DNA from: CALMBW01 sp963779645 | Lineage (GTDB): Bacteria; Actinomycetota; CADDZG01; WHSQ01 | Direction of reading: 5' to 3' | Assembly (NCBI GenBank): GCA_963779645.1 | Contig: CAVZYX010000015.1 | Span: forward strand, 1-64,000 | DNA length: 64,000 bases | Part shown: positions 17,523 to 26,907 of the stretch, in pieces | Layout of the letters: every line of letters begins with the position of its first letter | How positions within the stretch are numbered: position 1 is the stretch's first letter | Notes under the pieces: generated by a model | Told to the model about the DNA's origin: nothing | Databases searched by the model: none | The model's input: only the letters and a program-made list of their open reading frames with translations | Made by a program: the position numbers and the translations under genes

Positions 17523-20433
17523 CTACGACCTCCGGGGTACGTTCCTCCACAGGCGTCCCGAGGTACGCCGCGATCACTTCAGGATCACGCTGCACATCGG
17601 CGGGCGTGCCCGACGCGATCATCTGCCCACGATTGAGGACGTAGATGTAGTCCGAGAGTGCTGTGACCATCCTGATGTCGTGTTCGATCAGCAAGACCGA
17701 TACGCCGAGCTTCCTTACCGAGCGGATGACCTCGGATAGACGATCCGTCTCGGCTTCGTTCAGACCGGATGCGATCTCATCGAGGAGGAGTAAGGGAGCT
17801 CCGGTTACGAGAGCACGCCCGAGCTCGACCATCCGCAACGTTCCGAAGGGAAGGTTGCTCACACCTTCGTTGGCAAGCTCATCGAGCCGAAGGATCTTGA
17901 GGATCTCGTGAACTCGCGATCGTGCGTCGAGCTCGGCTCGGATGGTAGATCCCGAAGCCGCTAGGTTCGAGAACAGCCCCGAGGGATTATGTAAATGCGT
18001 TGCCACAAGGAGGTTGTCAAAGACGGTCAGCTCTTTGAAGAGCTGAAGTACCTGGAAGGTTCGGGCCAGACCTGCTCTCGCCCTAACGTGCGGTGGCATC
18101 TCGGTCATGTCGGTGCCGAATAGCGTCACGTTGCCTGCCGCGGGTTCGTTCAGTCCAAGGATCGAGTTAAAGAGTGTGGTCTTACCCGCTCCGTTGGGCC
18201 CGATGAGGCCGACGATCTCGCCCTCGCGCACAGATAGTGAGGCATCGGACACAGCCGTTAGTCCACCGAAACGTACGGTGATGCCGTGCACATCCAGCAG
18301 TGCCTTCCGTTCAGATCGATCCGTTGGGAGAGCCGTTTCATCGAGGTCCTGCAAGAGCTCAAGTGGTTTTGCAGCAGCCTCTTCAACCTCCGGCGTCTGA
18401 CCCTTGGGGTCTTTCAGGCGAGAGAACCAATCCCTGGTGCCCATATCGCTCCAGACAGAGCGCCGCGCCGCGAACACACCCCTGATCGGAGCGATGATCG
18501 ATCCAACCTTCCCAATGAAGCGTGCCATGAGGCCGGCGTCTTGAGCTTGCGCGCTAAACAATCTCTTCAGATGTTGCCCCGCTGCCGCCAAGCCTCCAGG
18601 CTGCACTAGCAGCACGAAAGCCAACAGTCCGGCTGACACCACTTCGAGCCAGCCGCTGAGCGCGGGAACACGAAAGAACAATTCGTTAAGCCCGGCGAAG
18701 AGAGCTCCGGCTGCGACTGCGCCACTCAAACTCCCGAGTCCACCGACAACTGCGATGGCAAGGTATTGAAGTGAGACTGTGAACAGGAACTGATCTGGGA
18801 CGACCGTTCGCTGTTCGAGCATCAGAAGGCTTCCACCGATACCGGCTAGTACCCCTGAAACCGCGAAGGCAACTAGCTTGTACCGGGTCACGTCGATCCC
18901 AAGTGAAGCGGCGGCCATCTCCGACCCTCGAACCGCGAAGAACGCGCGACCCGTTCGGGTGTCTCTGAGGTTGGCAAGCGCAAGCATCACGAGAACAAGG
19001 ATCGCCACCATGACGAAGTAAAGGGTTTTCCGGCTTGTGAAGTCGAAAGACGGGAAACCACCAGCCACCCCAAGTCTTTGGTCTGGGAGGGTGGAAGTTC
19101 CAGTCCCTGCCCCCATCCACGGGGATGGGAACAAGAACGCGTCTCCCATCCACGCAAAGATCAGAGTCGCGACAGCTAGGTAAAGACCTCTAACGCGTAG
19201 CGCAACAGCTCCAAGAAGCACTGCCACCACGCCGGCGAGTGCAGCAGCGATGACGGCGTTCAGCGGGAAGCTCAGTCCCCAACTCCTCGAGATCATCGCC
19301 ATGGTCAGTGACGACACGCCGACGAAACTGGCCTGCGCGAGGGAGATCTGTCCCACCCACCCGATCAACACGACGAGTGAGATGGCTATGAGTGCGAACT
19401 CGATCCCTAGAAGCGATGTACCAAGCAGCGAATAGGGAGCGATGAACGGGAACAGCGCCAAGCACCCCGCTGTGATTAGCAGAGGGATGGGTCTTCGCTT
19501 CTTAGGTATCGAGAACGCTACCCCCGAAGAGAACCCACCGTCGGATGAGTCCGCACCTGCGAAGCGATTCCCACGAAGAGCCATAACGAACAGCGCGGCA
19601 AGTGTGAGGACTAACTGAGTCGCACCCGTGTAGCGGAACAATCCACCAATCAACGGCAGCTTGGCCAAAGCAGGAACAAGTCCGAACAGCAGTCCAACGA
19701 TCGCGGAACCCCCAACGGCCCCGGGGAGACTCTCGAGCCCCCCGATGAGGGCAGCGACGAACGCCGGAAGCACCTGGAACGAGAGGTTGTAAGGATCAAG
19801 GTTAGTGACGGCAGCCAAGAGAACTCCGGCCAGCGCCGCGAGGCCCCCGCCTAAAGCCCAGGCCGCCGACGCTGCCAGATCCGGATCGATACCCATGAGC
19901 GATGCAGCACGCCGATTCTGCGCGGCGCCGCGCATCGCAAGTCCCACTTCTGTTTTGGCGAAGAAGACAAAGAGCGCCCCAGAGATGATTAGCCCCACGG
20001 CGAAAAGCCCCAGATCCCCGTAACGGACCGCTGCACCCGCTACCGAAACTTGGCCCTCCGGAAAAACACCCGGAGCGACGATCGGAGTGCTCCCCCAGAT
20101 GCGGGCCACCAGAGCGATAAGGAGGCCTGTCACTGCGACCGTCCCTACGGTCTGAGCAGTTGGTCCTTGATTTCGAAGCCGCCGAACGAAGACACGTTCG
20201 ACAATGACTCCCAGCAATGCCCCAGAGATCACCGACAGGACGAGTGCGAAGAGAGAAGGCACACCTTTGCTGGTCAAGCTGTAATAGATGTACGCCGGGA
20301 GCATCGCCATCGCACCGTGCGCCAAGTTCAGCACGCGGGAGGCCCGATAGATCACCGAGATACCGAGTGCGAAGAGAGCAAACGCCCCAATAAGAGGTAT
20401 CGATAAGAACCCGTAGACGAGGAAATCGCTCAT
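17515..20433 (-). CDS. LivH-LivM-LivG triple fusion ABC transporter
   Basis: A 972-residue single polypeptide joining three subunits that are usually separate. Residues about 1-290 are a LivH-type permease (RASRVLNLAHGAMAMLPAYI). Residues about 315-620 are a LivM-type permease (GQISLAQASFVGVSSLTMAM). After a charged linker (620-710), residues about 711-960 are a LivG-type ATPase with Walker A GPNGAGKTT (about 745-753) and Walker B LLLLDEIASGLN. All catalytic motifs are present, so the fusion looks functional. It overlaps the SBP stop (TGATG) and the livF start. The four-gene operon makes a complete importer. The fused order fixes a 1:1:1 stoichiometry. Confidence 0.9.
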   Translation of the reverse strand: MSDFLVYGFLSIPLIGAFALFALGISVIYRASRVLNLAHGAMAMLPAYIYYSLTSKGVPSLFALVLSVISGALLGVIVERVFVRRLRNQGPTAQTVGTVAVTGLLIALVARIWGSTPIVAPGVFPEGQVSVAGAAVRYGDLGLFAVGLIISGALFVFFAKTEVGLAMRGAAQNRRAASLMGIDPDLAASAAWALGGGLAALAGVLLAAVTNLDPYNLSFQVLPAFVAALIGGLESLPGAVGGSAIVGLLFGLVPALAKLPLIGGLFRYTGATQLVLTLAALFVMALRGNRFAGADSSDGGFSSGVAFSIPKKRRPIPLLITAGCLALFPFIAPYSLLGTSLLGIEFALIAISLVVLIGWVGQISLAQASFVGVSSLTMAMISRSWGLSFPLNAVIAAALAGVVAVLLGAVALRVRGLYLAVATLIFAWMGDAFLFPSPWMGAGTGTSTLPDQRLGVAGGFPSFDFTSRKTLYFVMVAILVLVMLALANLRDTRTGRAFFAVRGSEMAAASLGIDVTRYKLVAFAVSGVLAGIGGSLLMLEQRTVVPDQFLFTVSLQYLAIAVVGGLGSLSGAVAAGALFAGLNELFFRVPALSGWLEVVSAGLLAFVLLVQPGGLAAAGQHLKRLFSAQAQDAGLMARFIGKVGSIIAPIRGVFAARRSVWSDMGTRDWFSRLKDPKGQTPEVEEAAAKPLELLQDLDETALPTDRSERKALLDVHGITVRFGGLTAVSDASLSVREGEIVGLIGPNGAGKTTLFNSILGLNEPAAGNVTLFGTDMTEMPPHVRARAGLARTFQVLQLFKELTVFDNLLVATHLHNPSGLFSNLAASGSTIRAELDARSRVHEILKILRLDELANEGVSNLPFGTLRMVELGRALVTGAPLLLLDEIASGLNEAETDRLSEVIRSVRKLGVSVLLIEHDIRMVTALSDYIYVLNRGQMIASGTPADVQRDPEVIAAYLGTPVEERTPEVVDA

Positions 20434-21932
20434 CAGAACGCTGGGTCTTTGAGGATCGGCCCCTCCCGCCAGCCCGCGAACGTACCGCTGTACTGGATCG
20501 CGAAACCTTGCATGTACACGTTCGAGAACCGGTTACCCGAGTTGAAACAAAGCTTGCCGCGGATCAGCAGCCCGGTATCCAGGCAGGTGGAATTCAGTGC
20601 AGCCTGAAGACGGGCTCTCGTGAGATCAGGGCCGACCTTACGCATAGCCGCCTCCAACAACAGCATGCCTGCGTAGCCGCCCTCAGTGAAAGCGTTGAAC
20701 TCGTCGGCATCGGGCTTGGTGCGTTTGAGATCTTCCACGTACTGCTTCACAGCCGGATCGTTAGCGTAGGACTCGATCGGCGGACGGAACCCGGTCCAGA
20801 CTTGCATCCCGTGGCATTTCTGCCCGCAACCAGTAGCGAAGGTTTTCGTGAACAACGGTTGCGCCGCACCGTAGCCGTACTTGATCAAGTTGGCTGCCTT
20901 AGCGTTGGCGTCGCCCATCCATCGAAGAGCAGTGGTCGGCTCAAGGAACAAGGCAACGAAGTCGCCTTCTTCGAAGGTAGCTACATCGCCCGAATAGCTC
21001 GACTGGCCACCGTTGATCCCGCAGAACCGATCGTTACACGCGTAGGACTCGTTATATCCACCGATCGGATCCCCGGTTAGCTTCTCGACATGGTCGTTGA
21101 AGGCCTCAGCTGCTTCTACTCCGAACCTGTAGTTCTTTTCGAACACAACACTGAAGTCGCGCGCTCCGCGTTTGTATGCCTCCTCGACCATGATCCGAGC
21201 AGAAGAAATGGTGGCAGCTGCTACGGGCCACACCCAAGGCTGTGCAGTTCCGTCTTCGCGCGTGTACTGGTTCCGCAACAATCCGTCCGTGCCCACCACC
21301 GGGATCTGAGCTCGGTCGATGTCACCACTGTCGATCGCCACGCGCAAACCTTCAGAAGAGGGTCCCACTGGAATGGCAAAGATCCCTTGCTCGATGAAGT
21401 TGCGAAGATATTGAGCGCCAGTTTGAGCGTTCCAGCCGTCGTCCCGATACTCGATCTGCCATTGGCGTCCGCAGATCCCGCCCTCGCGGTTGATCCGATT
21501 TCGCACGGCCTCCATCGCGAACCTGACTTGTCCGAGGAAAGAGGCTCCCTCGCCCGATTCAGCGACGGTTGTCGCCATCATGACGGCGTCCGCCGTCACG
21601 CCCTGGTCGGTTTCGCCTCCGTTCTGACCCGGCGCGCATTCCAATCCTGGCCGAGCTGCGGGAAGAGCTGTTCCTCCCGAACTGGAAGCCACAGCATCGC
21701 TGCTCGCCCCCTTGCCCTTCGAGTTACTTTCTGCAAGTGCAACGGAACCGTCTTCGAGGACGACTTCGGACCCCTCAGCCACCGGAATCACTTCCCCACT
21801 AACGGGATCGATGGCTCCTCCGGTGAAATCTGGTACGACCTGAACCACCGACAATCCACCGAGCAGTATTCCGGCAGTGAAAATGGCAGCGAACTTGATC
21901 CCCAGCTCGCGCTTGGGAGGGATGTTGCTCAC
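20433..21932 (-). CDS. Membrane-anchored solute-binding protein (Peripla_BP_6 type)
   Basis: A 499-residue type-I binding protein of the Liv/amide class. Instead of a lipobox it has one N-terminal hydrophobic anchor (about 12-30), then a linker of about 70 residues rich in Ser, Gly and Glu. The binding domain begins near PGLECAPGQNGG. It has at least eight Cys, which is unusual for the family and suggests disulphides (YACNDRFCG, ATGCGQKCHG). It should deliver the ligand to the LivHMG fusion. GTG start with GAGGAGG six nt upstream; it overlaps the previous stop as GTGA. The ligand is unknown. Confidence 0.85.
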   Translation of the reverse strand: MSNIPPKRELGIKFAAIFTAGILLGGLSVVQVVPDFTGGAIDPVSGEVIPVAEGSEVVLEDGSVALAESNSKGKGASSDAVASSSGGTALPAARPGLECAPGQNGGETDQGVTADAVMMATTVAESGEGASFLGQVRFAMEAVRNRINREGGICGRQWQIEYRDDGWNAQTGAQYLRNFIEQGIFAIPVGPSSEGLRVAIDSGDIDRAQIPVVGTDGLLRNQYTREDGTAQPWVWPVAAATISSARIMVEEAYKRGARDFSVVFEKNYRFGVEAAEAFNDHVEKLTGDPIGGYNESYACNDRFCGINGGQSSYSGDVATFEEGDFVALFLEPTTALRWMGDANAKAANLIKYGYGAAQPLFTKTFATGCGQKCHGMQVWTGFRPPIESYANDPAVKQYVEDLKRTKPDADEFNAFTEGGYAGMLLLEAAMRKVGPDLTRARLQAALNSTCLDTGLLIRGKLCFNSGNRFSNVYMQGFAIQYSGTFAGWREGPILKDPAF

Positions 21933-24637
21933 GAATTACCTCCTCTAAGCACGTCGATCAACTTGCCGCGCCGGAACATCGTCCAGCCTGCGGCGCCGAA
22001 AGTTAGCCAGATAAGCCCGACCAGTGCAGCTTCTTGAGGGCTTCGCTTGATAAAGGCGAGGGTGCCGTCAAGTGGCTGGGAAGCCAAAACGGGTTCGACA
22101 CCGGTGTCGGTGGGCGTCGTCACATCGCCGTCCAGATCGACAGCGTCACCGACAGGTTCGAAATCGAGCGATCCACTCGTTGCGACCGACCCGCTGCCGG
22201 AACTTACCGGTGCCAGATTCACGACCTCGGCTCCGGGGATCGGTGATTCGCCTTGAGGCGAGATCGTATAGATCGAGTTGGCTTGCAATGCCGCCAGCAT
22301 CAAAACGAGGCGGGACTTCTCTTGCGTGTCGTTGTAGATCGTTACCTGTATCGCAGGTATAGCCCTTGAAGCTTCCTCACCCGGAAAGACAGTTCCCTGA
22401 TTGTTAACTGTCTGGTTGCCGTAATAGTCGGCGTCACTCTGCTGCACAGCGGCGAAGGCACCCTTTGGGGTGGCCGGAAGTTTTGGGTTCGGGAACTCAA
22501 CCTTGACCTTCTGAGGGAGCAGATCGTTTATCTGCTTCTCGAGCGGACCACAAGGGTTCTCTTTGTCGCTCGAATCGCAGCTTCCAAGTTTGTGAACGAC
22601 TTGGCCATCTACATCGATGACTTCCACTCCAGAGACGAGACGAGTCCAACCAGCAGCGGCCGTCTTCGCGTGACCATGGGCTACCGTCGTCGCCTGTGAC
22701 ACGACCTTCGCGATGCGCAGAGTTCCACCAGGTGTGGCGATCTCGATCCCCTTGGCTTCCGCAGTCACCTCGGTCAATGTCCCCACCTTGGGATCGCGCA
22801 TGGCACGCGCTGCCATCGATGAGGACCCGACCGACATTCCTGCAGTTTCCAAACGCCCGAACCTGGCGGTCGCTGTTGCAGTTGCCTTCTCGATATCGCA
22901 TTCGACCTTGGCGTACCCGGATTGTTGGTCGTCCTCGTCGCTTATCGACTCTCCCCCGCCGTTCAGGCAGGACACCACACGCCATGGCCATTCTTGGCCC
23001 GCCCCGTCTTTGATCTCCGCCTCGGTATTTAAGTCCGGAACGAACGCTCGGCCCGTCGCCGAAGCTCCAGCAGAGCGAAGATCGAGAGAAGAAAGCCGGG
23101 CCGCCGTGAACCCGCGATCTCCTCCCCGGATTGGCCCCAAAGGAATCTGCTGGCCGCTTGCGCTCAGGACTCCACCGAAGCCACCGACCAACAAGATGCG
23201 CGAACCGTAGCCGTTGATGCCCCCCGAATAGTCGGTGATCGTCTTCTCGCCTTCCGGAAGATCACTGGTGAGTTCGTCGTAATCCACCGGACGAGGGCGC
23301 TCAGGTTTTGGGGTTCTATCGCCGAGAACGACGAAACCTTCTTTGTCACCTTTCCCAAGGCCGACCGACTTGAGATTCATCCTGATGAAGAGACGGTCCG
23401 TTCGTGGGTCGGTGGTAACGAATCCTTCTACGCCGGGGCCGGAGTAGATGCGGCCCTGGGGTATCGGTGTTGCGCGGCCGTCGGTTACAAGTAGATAACC
23501 GTCTTTCCCATCATTTCTTGGAGTCCCTGGACTCCCCATGTAGAAGCGACCACTCTCAAGGTCAAGCCCCTGGTACAGGTTCGCGTTGTTGGGCGCGGCG
23601 ATGAACCCAACCCACGAAGACAAGCGGCCATCGAAGACCCACGTGCCCGGAGTCGTCGCCGAAACGCTCTGTATGAAGAAGCGCTCCGAAACTTGATCGA
23701 ATGCGGCGGTCCCCACGACACCTTCAGTCGTGGTCGTGTAGCTCCCCGAAATCGGAAAGAAATCAAGTTGGAAAGCGGCAGCTGCCGCATGGTCGGCCTT
23801 CGGATCGATCCACAGCCGAATGAGGGCAGATTGACCCGTGTGCGGCTCGGGCCGAACGCATGCGAAGTACAAAGCGGCCTGATCGGCACTGCGCGCGATC
23901 AGTGCACCAACCGAAAGAGTGCTCAATACGTACTGACACTGCGGTACGGCTCGCGCCCAAGAAAGTTTGGGTTCTCCAGTTGGGTCTTTGGGAGGAGCAA
24001 CGGCGACCACGGCCGTGCCCGGGCTGACTCGACCGATCCTGGCGGCCACTGGGACGTGCCCCTCACCGTACATATTGCCAACCAAGTAAAGGCGCTTGTC
24101 CTTCTCCGAGTAAGTGATCCCCTCTCCGAAGAACCCGGGCAGCTTGCTTCCCAGTTCCCAGGTGCCGACGACGTCAAGCGAGCGCAGGTCGACCACCCGA
24201 ATGGCGGTACCAGGCACAGAGGCTGCCATGAAGTAGGCGAGCTGCCGCTTGTAGTCGATCGCGATTGTGTATGGGGATGCATAGTCCATTGAAAACTCGT
24301 CGTAAGTCCCAATCTGCTTTTCGCGAACAAGCTTGGGAACGACGCTTCCAAGGTCGTACTCGTTCAGATTGATCTCAGCGTTGCGCCGCCAGACATAAAG
24401 AAGCTTGTCCCTTTGCTCGTCGATTCCGATGATGTAACGCTGGGAATCGTTCGCTTCGGGAGATTCGGGAAGACGGCCGAGAATCGAGATCGGTTCGCTC
24501 GAACCGGATGCGAGGGCCAGCGGAGCAACCACAGATAGGCCGAACGCCAGAACGATCGCGGCCGCGACGGACGTGCGAGCCACGCGCAGAAACGCTGACT
24601 CTCTTGTCGATCGACGCTCTAGCGATGAGCTGCGCAT
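21929..24637 (-). CDS. Large membrane-anchored secreted protein, propeller-like N-terminus
   Basis: 902 residues. The signal segment is about 18-45 (VAAAIVLAFGLSVVAPLALA) and a C-terminal membrane span lies near 870-890, followed by a short basic tail, giving type I topology. Residues about 55-430 contain repeated beta-rich units such as IGIDEQRDKLLYVWRR, IAIDYKRQLAYF and YSEKDKRLYLVG, consistent with a beta-propeller. The remainder is beta-rich with an RSADQAALYFACVR-type Cys and no recognised domain. It starts the Liv operon and is translationally coupled to the binding-protein gene, so it is probably a co-receptor or scaffold of that transporter. A TCACCC palindrome lies 69 nt upstream. 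Confidence 0.75.
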   Translation of the reverse strand: MRSSSLERRSTRESAFLRVARTSVAAAIVLAFGLSVVAPLALASGSSEPISILGRLPESPEANDSQRYIIGIDEQRDKLLYVWRRNAEINLNEYDLGSVVPKLVREKQIGTYDEFSMDYASPYTIAIDYKRQLAYFMAASVPGTAIRVVDLRSLDVVGTWELGSKLPGFFGEGITYSEKDKRLYLVGNMYGEGHVPVAARIGRVSPGTAVVAVAPPKDPTGEPKLSWARAVPQCQYVLSTLSVGALIARSADQAALYFACVRPEPHTGQSALIRLWIDPKADHAAAAAFQLDFFPISGSYTTTTEGVVGTAAFDQVSERFFIQSVSATTPGTWVFDGRLSSWVGFIAAPNNANLYQGLDLESGRFYMGSPGTPRNDGKDGYLLVTDGRATPIPQGRIYSGPGVEGFVTTDPRTDRLFIRMNLKSVGLGKGDKEGFVVLGDRTPKPERPRPVDYDELTSDLPEGEKTITDYSGGINGYGSRILLVGGFGGVLSASGQQIPLGPIRGGDRGFTAARLSSLDLRSAGASATGRAFVPDLNTEAEIKDGAGQEWPWRVVSCLNGGGESISDEDDQQSGYAKVECDIEKATATATARFGRLETAGMSVGSSSMAARAMRDPKVGTLTEVTAEAKGIEIATPGGTLRIAKVVSQATTVAHGHAKTAAAGWTRLVSGVEVIDVDGQVVHKLGSCDSSDKENPCGPLEKQINDLLPQKVKVEFPNPKLPATPKGAFAAVQQSDADYYGNQTVNNQGTVFPGEEASRAIPAIQVTIYNDTQEKSRLVLMLAALQANSIYTISPQGESPIPGAEVVNLAPVSSGSGSVATSGSLDFEPVGDAVDLDGDVTTPTDTGVEPVLASQPLDGTLAFIKRSPQEAALVGLIWLTFGAAGWTMFRRGKLIDVLRGGNS

Positions 24638-24705
24638 GACTTGACTGATCCCCGTTCATTAGTTGGTCTCGTCTGGGCTGATTCGGCCCCTCCGAAACCC
24701 CCCCT

Positions 24706-24721
24706 TCACCCGATTGAGTGA
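24706..24721. promoter_or_regulatory. TCACCC palindrome, copy 2
   Basis: TCACCCGATTGAGTGA lies 69 nt before the first gene of the Liv operon, between it and the lipoprotein gene. One base of the right arm differs (GAGTGA instead of GGGTGA). The position fits an operator of the whole operon. Confidence 0.5.
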
Positions 24722-24724
24722 GAG

Positions 24725-25357
24725 TTACTCGTCTCCGCCCCGTAGCCATTTCTGGGGGCAGTTCCCGTCTTTGTCGGCTACTGCGAAGCGAGGAGCGGTG
24801 TATCCGAACTCCCCTTCCCAACCGACGACAACGTCCAGTCGAGCTGGCCCGCGAGGGGCATCGAGTCGGACGATCCACGTATCGGTGTAAGTGCCATCGT
24901 CCGAGGCGAAACCTTTGGCGTTGCCCCCGTAACCCTCACCGAAGGGGGGCTCTGACCCGCTCTGGTTGCCTGCATAGATCGCCTGGTAGGCGAGAGGAGC
25001 TCCCGGCTCAGTGACCACATTCACAGTGACCGTGCTGCCTGGAGTTACGCACAAAGGAGTTACTTCAGCCGCCACTTCGACGGTCGCTTCAAAAGGCATG
25101 TTCATCGGAACCGGTCGCAGGACCTTCTTCAACTTGCCGGACTGAGGTTTTCCCGACACCGATGAGGACAAGACCTCGGTCGATTCAACCTCGGTTTGGT
25201 CAGACACGGTCGCAGCTGATCTGGCAACGTCCTCAACCGGGCTTATCGGCTTCTCTCCTGAAGCCTGAACGGACACTTGCCGTTCAACGGGTGAACAGGC
25301 TCCGAGCAGAAGAACGATTCCGACAGCCGTCAATAGTTTTGGGTTGGTAATACTCAT
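24725..25357 (-). CDS. Secreted lipoprotein, unknown function
   Basis: A 210-residue lipoprotein with lipobox LLLGAC (Cys 21). A Ser/Thr/Val-rich linker (about 30-75) leads into a domain of about 120 residues beginning ATVEVAAEVTPLCVTPGSTV. The strands resemble an Ig-like or macroglobulin-like fold that begins with a substituted Cys. No family was recognised. It lies between the small secreted protein gene and the Liv operon, in the same direction, with a TCACCC palindrome just past its stop. It may be the outermost part of the transporter complex; this is inference from position. Confidence 0.72.
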   Translation of the reverse strand: MSITNPKLLTAVGIVLLLGACSPVERQVSVQASGEKPISPVEDVARSAATVSDQTEVESTEVLSSSVSGKPQSGKLKKVLRPVPMNMPFEATVEVAAEVTPLCVTPGSTVTVNVVTEPGAPLAYQAIYAGNQSGSEPPFGEGYGGNAKGFASDDGTYTDTWIVRLDAPRGPARLDVVVGWEGEFGYTAPRFAVADKDGNCPQKWLRGGDE

Positions 25358-25397
25358 CTCATTGGTCCGATGTTCGAGTTGGTTTGCAGAAACAAGT

Positions 25398-25441
25398 TGA
25401 TTGGCGGTGCAAGGTTGAATCTCTCCTCACACCGCCAATCA
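25398..25441 (-). terminator. Hairpin after the small secreted protein gene
   Basis: TGATTGGCGGTG and CACCGCCAATCA form a perfect 12-bp stem around a 20-nt loop, 15 nt past the stop of the gene ending at 25457. The minus strand continues ACTTGTTTC, a weak T tract. It probably ends that transcript before the lipoprotein gene. Confidence 0.65.
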
Positions 25442-25456
25442 TCAACGTGCTAGTTA

Positions 25457-25975
25457 CTAGACGCCTGCTGCAGCGCCGACTCCGGCAACGATCGCCGTGA
25501 GAGGTGCTGGGGCAGCACAAGTGCCCAACGGAGGCAGCGGTGCGAAAGCGGCGACTCCCGCTCCAGCTCCGGTGTGATCGTGTCCGAACCTCGGAGCACC
25601 AGTGGTGATCACTGCGACGAGCCCAACGCGGACCCAGCTGAAGTCCACCTCGGCAGCACCGAGGGTGGCGGTGCCGTTAGCGAACCCGGCTACAGGAGGC
25701 TCTGCCAAGACGCAGGGCTCGTTGTAGTCGAAGGTGGCGTTCAGGCTTGTCGCCGTGAAGGGAGTCGTTCCGTGGACACCAGCGCCCGCGCTAACAAGGT
25801 TGTTGCAGTTTCCGCTGTTCCCCGGGCTCGGCCACTCGGGAAGGTTGGCAGTGCAAGAGAACACGAAAGCGCCCGCCGCAGGCGACCCATCGCTTGCGGA
25901 GGCGGGGCCCGCCGAAATCACGAGCAGACTGCTGGCGATCGTTGCCGCCATCAACAGAGCTGAGATCTTCTTCAA
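25457..25975 (-). CDS. Small secreted protein, unknown function
   Basis: 172 residues. The start is a TTG at 25975, giving LKKISALLMAATIASSLLVI as the signal peptide, with AGAGGG seven nt upstream. An open frame extends to 26251 but has no signal sequence before this point. The mature domain is Ala/Gly-rich with four Cys (FVFSCTANLPEW, GNCNNL, EPCVLAEPP, GTCAAP). No family was recognised. A promoter-like motif lies at 26131-26158, leaving a long leader of about 150 nt. A hairpin terminator follows the gene. Confidence 0.72.
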   Translation of the reverse strand: MKKISALLMAATIASSLLVISAGPASASDGSPAAGAFVFSCTANLPEWPSPGNSGNCNNLVSAGAGVHGTTPFTATSLNATFDYNEPCVLAEPPVAGFANGTATLGAAEVDFSWVRVGLVAVITTGAPRFGHDHTGAGAGVAAFAPLPPLGTCAAPAPLTAIVAGVGAAAGV

Positions 25976-26130
25976 TTCACTACCCTCTTTTCTATGAGGT
26001 TCCGTTTGAAAAACTTTCGAGTGGAGAACCACTCTTCCCGCGAAGAGCGGGGTAACCACACCTGTCACCGCCCCTGGCCTCTCTTTGAAACCACCTCCCT
26101 CGCCGCTCCCAGTTACAAACCGGATACAGG

Positions 26131-26158
26131 TACGCAGCAGGGACCCGTTTTCTGACGC
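26131..26158 (-). promoter_or_regulatory. ECF-like promoter motif, copy A
   Basis: On the minus strand GCGTCAGAAA (26158-26149) is followed by exactly 14 nt and CGTA (26134-26131), facing the small secreted-protein gene. CGTA/CGTC is a common -10 core of ECF sigma promoters. Copies B and C have the same ten bases and the same 14-nt spacing. Confidence 0.65.
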
Positions 26159-26247
26159 TTGTAACGAAAAAAACCAAGAATTCTTGGACAATCTGTAGCG
26201 GAGGCACCCAGAGCACCCAACGAGAAGCTGGACCGCCCACGGTGCCC

Positions 26248-26263
26248 TCACCCGATCGGGTGA
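26248..26263. promoter_or_regulatory. TCACCC palindrome, copy 3
   Basis: TCACCCGATCGGGTGA is the most perfect copy (16-bp full palindrome). It is upstream of promoter-like motif A and about 273 nt before the secreted-protein start, immediately past the end of the response-regulator gene. It may act as an upstream activation site. Confidence 0.55.
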
Positions 26264-26283
26264 AGCGCCCGATCCTGAAAGGG

Positions 26284-26907
26284 TTAGGCGAGGCCCTCTC
26301 GCACGGCAATGGCTGCAGCGTGCGCGCGGTCTTTGGCTCGAAGTTTGTGCATCGCGTTCCTGAGATGCGTCTTGATCGTGTTTTGTGAGAGCCCTAGCCC
26401 TTCGCCGATCTCAGAGTTTGTGAGTCCCTGGACGAGGTATTCCAGCACACGCATCTCTGTGAGCGTCAGATCAAAGGGGCCCCGGTTCTTGTCGCTATTC
26501 GTCGACTTGATCCGCCCTGCTAGCTCCGGATCCACGTATGTCATCCCTGCCGAAACAACGCCCACGGCCTTCTTCAGCTCATCAAGTTCAGAGCGTTTGA
26601 AGACGAGGCCTTGAGCACCGGTGGCGAGCGCGCGAGTCAGTACACCCGGCGTTGGATCACTTGTAAGCAAGACGATGTGGATATCGGGCTGCCGAAGTCG
26701 CAGCGAGCGACTAGCTTCGATCCCCGACAGGCCGGCCAAACGGATATCCATGACAACTAGATCTGGCTTCAGTCGTTCCGCCTCCGCCAGCGCGCCCTCG
26801 CCGCTTTCCGCTCCCCCGACGATCTCGATCGAAGAATCATCCAGCAGGGTCGCGGCAACACCCTCACGCACGATCGGGTGCTGGTCAACCACGAGAACCC
26901 TCGTCAT
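26284..26907 (-). CDS. NarL/LuxR-family response regulator
   Basis: A 207-residue response regulator. The receiver domain (about 1-120) has its phospho-Asp in DLVVMDIRLAG (about 53), preceded by the acidic pocket near VDQHPIVREG and with a conserved Lys in VFKRSELDEL. The C-terminal LuxR-type HTH (about 145-205) contains LTNSEIGEGLGLSQNTIKTH. It is coupled to the kinase gene by an ATGA overlap, so it is almost certainly phosphorylated by it. Its DNA targets are unknown; the TCACCC palindromes nearby are candidates. Confidence 0.92.
   Translation of the reverse strand: MTRVLVVDQHPIVREGVAATLLDDSSIEIVGGAESGEGALAEAERLKPDLVVMDIRLAGLSGIEASRSLRLRQPDIHIVLLTSDPTPGVLTRALATGAQGLVFKRSELDELKKAVGVVSAGMTYVDPELAGRIKSTNSDKNRGPFDLTLTEMRVLEYLVQGLTNSEIGEGLGLSQNTIKTHLRNAMHKLRAKDRAHAAAIAVREGLA

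Larger units (their letters stand above)
25976..26283. other. 308-bp gap: leader and regulatory region
   Basis: The gap between the response-regulator stop and the small secreted-protein start holds no gene. From the regulator side it contains a TCACCC palindrome (26248-26263), promoter-like motif A (26131-26158), then about 150 nt of untranslated leader with several short GC-rich inverted segments, including CTTCGCGGGAAGAG near 26033-26046. The leader is long enough to hold a structured RNA but no known riboswitch was recognised. Confidence 0.45.
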
